A stretch of 10,488 nt of DNA from Gammaproteobacteria bacterium (GTDB taxonomy: Bacteria > Pseudomonadota > Gammaproteobacteria > Arenicellales > DRJH01). The position numbers were made by a program, and so were the translations under genes. Location: NCBI GenBank assembly GCA_011052285.1, contig DRJH01000264.1, forward strand, positions 1-10,488, read 5' to 3'. Positions 7,214 to 10,488 of the stretch are shown piece by piece (position 1 is the stretch's first letter; the number at the start of each line of letters is the position of its first letter). Below the pieces are notes generated by a model. It was not told the DNA's origin and made no database searches. It worked only from the letters and a program-made list of their open reading frames with translations.

Positions 7214-8367
7214 GCCCACGACAGCTGGCCCATTTTGTTACCGACGAGCCATTCGATACTGCACAGATCGAGAAAATGGATGCCGCGCAGGAGCGTTATT
7301 TCCTCGCTTCGCAGTGGCAGCTGATGTGGTGGAAGCTCAAGCGGCATAAAGTAGCCGTGATCTCGGCAGCCATTTTGCTATTATTTTACGGCTCGACCCT
7401 GCTCAGTGAAGTCCTGGCACCGTATAACCTACACAGTCGACATACCGATTACATCTATGCACCACCACAGCCGCTGCATTTATTTCATGAAGGGCGCTTT
7501 ATCGGCCCATTTGTCTACGGCTGGAACTATCGTCTCAACATGCAGAACCTGAAACGTGAGTACACCCCAAATCGCCAGGATGTGCAGCCATTGCGCTTTT
7601 TCTGCCGCGGCGACCGGTATACCTTTTGGGGCCTGGTCGAGAGTGATCTGCATGTGTTCTGCCCTGCCGAAAGGGGCCAGGTGTTTCTGCTCGGTACCGA
7701 TCGGCTGGGCCGGGATATGCTCTCAAGAATAATTTACGGAGCCCGCATTTCACTGACCATCGGCCTGCTTGGCCTGACCATCAGTTTTGCCCTGGGCCTT
7801 GTGATCGGGGGCATTGCCGGTTATTACGGCGGTCTTACCGATATCGTGATTCAGCGCATTATTGAAATGTTCCGCTCCTTCCCGGAACTGCCATTGTGGA
7901 TGGCCCTGTCTGCCATACTGCCGGTGAACTGGAGCCCGATCCTGGTATTTTTCGGCATTACCATGATCCTGGCACTGCTGGACTGGACCAGCCTGGCCCG
8001 TGCAGTGCGCTCCAAGTTGCTGTCATTGCGTGAAGAGGATTATTGTATCGCGGCTGAACTGATGGGTGCCCGTCCGCGGCGGGTCATCGCCCGGCACTTA
8101 TTGCCCGGATTCATGAGCCATATGATTGCCTCGGCCACCTTGTCCATCCCTGCCATGGTGCTCGGAGAAACAGCACTAAGCTTTCTCGGGCTCGGTCTAC
8201 GTCCACCGGTCACCAGTTGGGGGGTGTTGCTCAATGAAGCCCAGAACATCAACGTCGTGGCCCTGTATCCCTGGCTGATGCTACCGGTACTGCCCGTTAT
8301 CATCCTGATTCTGGCTTTTAATTTCTTCGGTGACGGCCTGCGCGATGCCGCTGATCCCTATAAATAA
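7210..8367 (+). CDS. ABC importer permease 2 (DppC/OppC type) with large periplasmic insert
   Basis: Second channel subunit of the importer. The 385-residue protein has a cytoplasmic N-terminus of about 47 residues and a first helix at about 48-70. A periplasmic stretch of about 90 residues follows, then the conserved LGTDRLGRDMLSR (161-173), and five more helices (about 178-204, 226-240, 245-262, 303-330, 351-373). The EAA loop is at about 275-299, with AAELMGARPR at 281-290, and the C-terminus GDGLRDAADP is typical. It is longer than a standard DppC because of the periplasmic insert, which is known from permeases paired with this long binding-protein subfamily. Two cysteines in the insert, C132 (FFCRGDRY) and C151 (VFCPAERG), could form a disulfide. 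The Shine-Dalgarno GGGAGG (7195-7200) supports ATG 7210. It is the last gene of the operon, converging on dnaA with 29 bp between stop codons and no clear terminator hairpin; CCGATCGG at 8375-8382 has no loop. Confidence 0.94.
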   Translation: MSPRQLAHFVTDEPFDTAQIEKMDAAQERYFLASQWQLMWWKLKRHKVAVISAAILLLFYGSTLLSEVLAPYNLHSRHTDYIYAPPQPLHLFHEGRFIGPFVYGWNYRLNMQNLKREYTPNRQDVQPLRFFCRGDRYTFWGLVESDLHVFCPAERGQVFLLGTDRLGRDMLSRIIYGARISLTIGLLGLTISFALGLVIGGIAGYYGGLTDIVIQRIIEMFRSFPELPLWMALSAILPVNWSPILVFFGITMILALLDWTSLARAVRSKLLSLREEDYCIAAELMGARPRRVIARHLLPGFMSHMIASATLSIPAMVLGETALSFLGLGLRPPVTSWGVLLNEAQNINVVALYPWLMLPVLPVIILILAFNFFGDGLRDAADPYK

Positions 8368-8396
8368 CCTTCTCCCGATCGGTATTTTGCCTCGTT

Positions 8397-9704
8397 TTAG
8401 TTGCTCAACATCCTGAGCAAGGTGGTGTAGTCCGCATTCATTTGCTCGCTCTCGGCACGCAGTGATTCGATCTTACGGCAAGCATGCAGTACGGTGGTGT
8501 GGTCGCGGCCGCCAAAGGCATCACCAATCGAAGGCAGGCTGTCGTTGGTCAATTCCTTGGCCAACGCCATCGCCACCTGGCGTGGCCGGGTGATGTTGCG
8601 GCTGCGCCGTTTCGAAAGCAGATCGGAAACCCGCACACCGAAATACTCGGCTACTTTTTTCTGGATATTATTGACACTGACCTGTCGTTCCTGAAAGCCG
8701 AGCAGGTCACGTAAGGCATAATGGGCCAGTTCCAAGTCAATGGGTTCACCGGTAAAATGGGCATTGGCCATAATCCGGTTCAATGCCCCTTCGAGCTCGC
8801 GAACATTGGAACGCACCTGTCGAGCCACAAAAAAGGCCACTTCATCGGGCAGCTCAACTCCGGCACGACTCGCCTTGCTGAACAATATAGCAACCCGGGT
8901 TTCCAACTCCGGGGGATCGACCACCACAGTCAAGCCGCTGCCAAAACGTGAAATCAGCCGCTCCTCTATGCCCTCGATATCCTTGTAGAAACGGTCACAG
9001 GTAATAATCACCTGCCTGTTGTTTTCCAATAGTGCATTGAAGGTATGAAAAAATTCCTCCTGAAACCCAGCCTTGTTGGAAAAAAACTGGATATCATCGA
9101 TCAACAAGGCATTCAGGTTGCGGTAACGTTTCTTGAAATCAGCCATGGTATTGTGATGGATCGCCGAGACCATATCGGAAACAAAATTTTCCGAACGAGC
9201 ATACAGAACCTGAGCCTCGGATTTGTGCTGCATAATCAGGTTGCCGACAGCCTGCATTAAATGGGTTTTTCCCAAGCCTGTTCCGCCATAGATAAATAAC
9301 GGGTTATACGCAGTACCAGGATTGTTGGCTACTTGTTCAGATGCCGCCCTGGCCATCTTATTGGACTTGCCTTCGACATGGCTGGAAAAGGTGTAGGCAT
9401 CGCTCAACTTGGAATCAAAGGGGACCGACTGCGAATATTTTGGAGGTAACACGGATGCAGACGCCGGAGCAAGACTGCCAACACCGATCTCCAGGGCAAG
9501 ATGTTGCAGTCCAAGTTGCTGGAAAACTGCCTGAATCAAGGACAGAAATTCTGACTGCAGCTGCTGGCTAACATATTGATTCGGAGCTAACAAGCGAATG
9601 CCTGTTGCACTTTCCTGGGCCTGCAATGGGGCAAGATAGGTTTGGTACTGCTGGTCACTCAGTTGCTGCTGTAACAGGTTCAGACAGGAGGGCCAATGAT
9701 TCAT
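8397..9704 (-). CDS. dnaA: Chromosomal replication initiator DnaA
   Basis: AAA+ initiator that binds DnaA boxes, melts the replication origin and recruits DnaB helicase. The 435-residue protein has domain I (about 1-75), a short linker (about 76-100), the AAA+ domain (about 101-330) and DNA-binding domain IV (about 340-435). Motifs: Walker A GGTGLGKT (140-147), Walker B LLIDDIQF (200-207), sensor 1 ITCDR (234-238), box VII with R253 in ISRFGSGL, sensor 2 in NVRELEGALNR (300-310), and the helix-turn-helix with RPRQVAMALAKELT (373-386) and GGRDHTTVLHACRKIE (398-413), almost the enteric sequence. I start at ATG 9704 (residue 1 of MNHWPSC): it matches the family N-terminus, with an AGG 8 bases upstream. 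The frame is open upstream to 9869, but those 55 residues look non-conserved. No dnaN follows, which is unusual. Linker length makes it shorter than the 467-residue E. coli protein. Confidence 0.97.
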   Translation of the reverse strand: MNHWPSCLNLLQQQLSDQQYQTYLAPLQAQESATGIRLLAPNQYVSQQLQSEFLSLIQAVFQQLGLQHLALEIGVGSLAPASASVLPPKYSQSVPFDSKLSDAYTFSSHVEGKSNKMARAASEQVANNPGTAYNPLFIYGGTGLGKTHLMQAVGNLIMQHKSEAQVLYARSENFVSDMVSAIHHNTMADFKKRYRNLNALLIDDIQFFSNKAGFQEEFFHTFNALLENNRQVIITCDRFYKDIEGIEERLISRFGSGLTVVVDPPELETRVAILFSKASRAGVELPDEVAFFVARQVRSNVRELEGALNRIMANAHFTGEPIDLELAHYALRDLLGFQERQVSVNNIQKKVAEYFGVRVSDLLSKRRSRNITRPRQVAMALAKELTNDSLPSIGDAFGGRDHTTVLHACRKIESLRAESEQMNADYTTLLRMLSN

Positions 9705-9735
9705 GAAAATACCTGGGACGGGATGGCGAGCACTC

Positions 9736-9751
9736 TCAGGCGCAAGCCTGA
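9736..9751 (-). promoter_or_regulatory. Small hairpin in the dnaA leader
   Basis: TCAGGC (9736-9741) and GCCTGA (9746-9751) form a perfect 6-bp stem with a 4-nt loop, 31 bases upstream of the dnaA ATG. In dnaA mRNA the loop would be UUGC. No U-run follows, so it is not a typical terminator. It may influence dnaA translation or be incidental. Confidence 0.3.
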
Positions 9752-9793
9752 CGGGGCAACATGATACCAGCTTCCTCACTGTACCGACTTCCT

Positions 9794-9870
9794 TTCTACA
9801 CAATATCGTTCTACACTGTGGCCACTTATCCGCACTGGGCAGCACAGAAAAACGCACTATTTTATGCACC
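9794..9870. promoter_or_regulatory. Cluster of degenerate DnaA-box-like sequences between dnaA and argS
   Basis: Compared with the strong box TTATCCACA (consensus TTATNCACA), TTATCCGCA (9826-9834) and TTATGCACC (9862-9870) each differ at one position. TTCTACACA (9794-9802) and TTCTACACT (9809-9817) differ at two and three positions and are spaced exactly 15 bp apart. All four read in the same direction. DnaA is known to repress its own gene in E. coli through boxes near its promoters, and DnaA domain IV here is conserved. None of the four is a perfect match and I see no strongly AT-rich unwinding region, so I do not call this oriC. Confidence 0.35.
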
Positions 9871-9888
9871 AGATCGCGATCCGTACGT

Positions 9889-9894
9889 TAGAAT
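9889..9894 (+). promoter_or_regulatory. Candidate -10 box for argS
   Basis: TAGAAT (9889-9894) matches the sigma70 -10 consensus at five of six positions and would place the transcript start near 9901, about 25 nt before the argS GTG. No convincing -35 hexamer lies 16-18 bp upstream; that space overlaps the TTATGCACC box-like site. Confidence 0.3.
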
Positions 9895-9925
9895 CCCTGC
9901 TCCATCGATAATCAGGAGCAAATTT

Positions 9926-10488
9926 GTGAAGCAGGCCTTAGCTGAGCTGGTCAAACAAGCATTGCAAGCCCTGCAACAGCAGGGAACGCTGGCAGCGGAC
10001 TGCCCATTGACCGTCAGGGTCGAAAACAGCAAATCCCCAAAACACGGTACCTTTTCCAGCAATATCGCGCTGACATTGGCAGGCACTGCAAGTCTTCCCC
10101 CCCGGCAGTTGGCCGAACAGATTGTGACATCACTCCCCGTAGTCAGCTGGTTACAAAAAACGGACATTGCCGGCCCCGGGTTTATCAATTTCTTTCTCGA
10201 AACAGGAGCTCAATTCACCGTTATCGATCAGATCCTGGACGGTGCCGAATACTATGGCCACAATAACCATGGCAAGGGCCAAGCGGTCATGGTGGAGTTC
10301 GTGTCCGCCAACCCAACCGGGCCATTACATGTCGGCCATGGCCGCGGTGCCGCCTACGGGGATACGCTGGCGCGCCTGCTCAAAGCCACCGGCTACCAGG
10401 TTGCCACCGAATACTACGTCAATGATGCCGGCCGTCAAATGGCCATCTTGGCATTGAGTGTATGGCTGCGCTACTTGGAATTATGTGG
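9926..10488 (+). CDS. argS: Arginyl-tRNA synthetase, N-terminal part (cut by window end)
   Basis: Class I aminoacyl-tRNA synthetase that charges tRNA-Arg in the cytoplasm. The first 187 codons are present, about a third of the roughly 580-residue enzyme. The Arg-specific N-terminal domain, which recognises the tRNA D-loop, occupies about residues 1-115, with the typical SPKHGTFSSNIAL (37-49). Then comes VEFVSANPTGPLHVGHGR (123-140), holding the HIGH-type ATP-binding motif HVGH (135-138), and the family motif YYVNDAGRQ (163-171). The start is GTG 9926, supported by AGGAG at 9914-9918 with 7-bp spacing and by the family N-terminus. The frame is open to the window end, so the gene continues beyond it. 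It is divergent from dnaA; the 221-bp gap may hold promoters for both. Confidence 0.96.
   Translation, partial: MKQALAELVKQALQALQQQGTLAADCPLTVRVENSKSPKHGTFSSNIALTLAGTASLPPRQLAEQIVTSLPVVSWLQKTDIAGPGFINFFLETGAQFTVIDQILDGAEYYGHNNHGKGQAVMVEFVSANPTGPLHVGHGRGAAYGDTLARLLKATGYQVATEYYVNDAGRQMAILALSVWLRYLELC

Noticed and set aside
2395..8367. yejABEF microcin C transporter
   Set aside because: The fused ATPase fits YejF, but the binding protein has the LPPIAQRLP/YGGTLR type N-terminus instead of the YejA pattern, and the gene order differs.
8368..8396. Bidirectional terminator between the ABC operon and dnaA
   Set aside because: The only symmetry, CCGATCGG at 8375-8382, is an 8-bp palindrome without a loop; flanking T-runs are short.
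9705..9869. N-terminal extension of DnaA by 55 residues
   Set aside because: The frame stays open, but the extension has no family counterpart; the known DnaA N-terminus begins at ATG 9704, which has an upstream AGG, and the extension would cover the box-like regulatory region.
9705..9925. Chromosomal origin of replication
   Set aside because: There is no perfect DnaA box and no strongly AT-rich unwinding region, and dnaN is absent. A GC-skew plot would decide.
10167..10457. Plus-strand frame inside argS
   Set aside because: The continuous argS frame from GTG 9926 carries the HVGH and VNDAG motifs; the other frame is a shadow.

Overview
The window looks like an ordinary chromosomal segment of a gammaproteobacterium. 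The best taxonomic clue is DnaA: its DNA-binding domain IV is very close to the enteric DnaA as I remember it. The DsbB, the diesterase and the ArgS start fit the same group. I cannot name the genus. Genes are densely packed, start with ATG or GTG, and mostly have clear Shine-Dalgarno sequences. I see no rRNA, tRNA, CRISPR array, transposase or prophage gene.

Layout. Positions 1-61 hold one copy (cut by the window edge) of a small repeat that begins directly after the dsbB stop codon. On the minus strand, a 174-residue conserved-type protein of unknown function (669-1193) is followed by dsbB (62-610). A 100-bp divergent region separates them from a plus-strand glycerophosphodiester phosphodiesterase (1294-2235). 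A second, palindromic copy of the repeat (2236-2300) begins directly after that gene's stop codon. Next comes a leader with two overlapping inverted repeats, and then a tightly overlapping four-gene ABC importer operon (2395-8367): fused double ATPase, periplasmic binding protein, and two permeases. The operon converges on dnaA (8397-9704, minus), with only 29 bp between the two stop codons. A 221-bp region with several degenerate DnaA-box-like sequences separates dnaA from the divergent argS, whose first 187 codons run to the window end.

How the genes work together. The ABC operon is a self-contained peptide/oligopeptide-type (Dpp/Opp superfamily) importer. The binding protein captures a ligand in the periplasm, the two permeases form the channel, and the fused ATPase provides both nucleotide-binding sites. 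The ligand cannot be read from sequence. DsbB reoxidises periplasmic DsbA; one permease has two cysteines in its periplasmic insert that could be a substrate of that system. DnaA and ArgS are housekeeping proteins. Their head-to-head arrangement, with no dnaN after dnaA, departs from the usual rpmH-dnaA-dnaN-recF-gyrB order.

I found no convincing undescribed multi-gene system. The points most worth a second look are the repeat pair that abuts two stop codons, the relocated dnaA with its box-like cluster, the inverted repeats ahead of the transporter operon, and the uncharacterised 174-residue protein.
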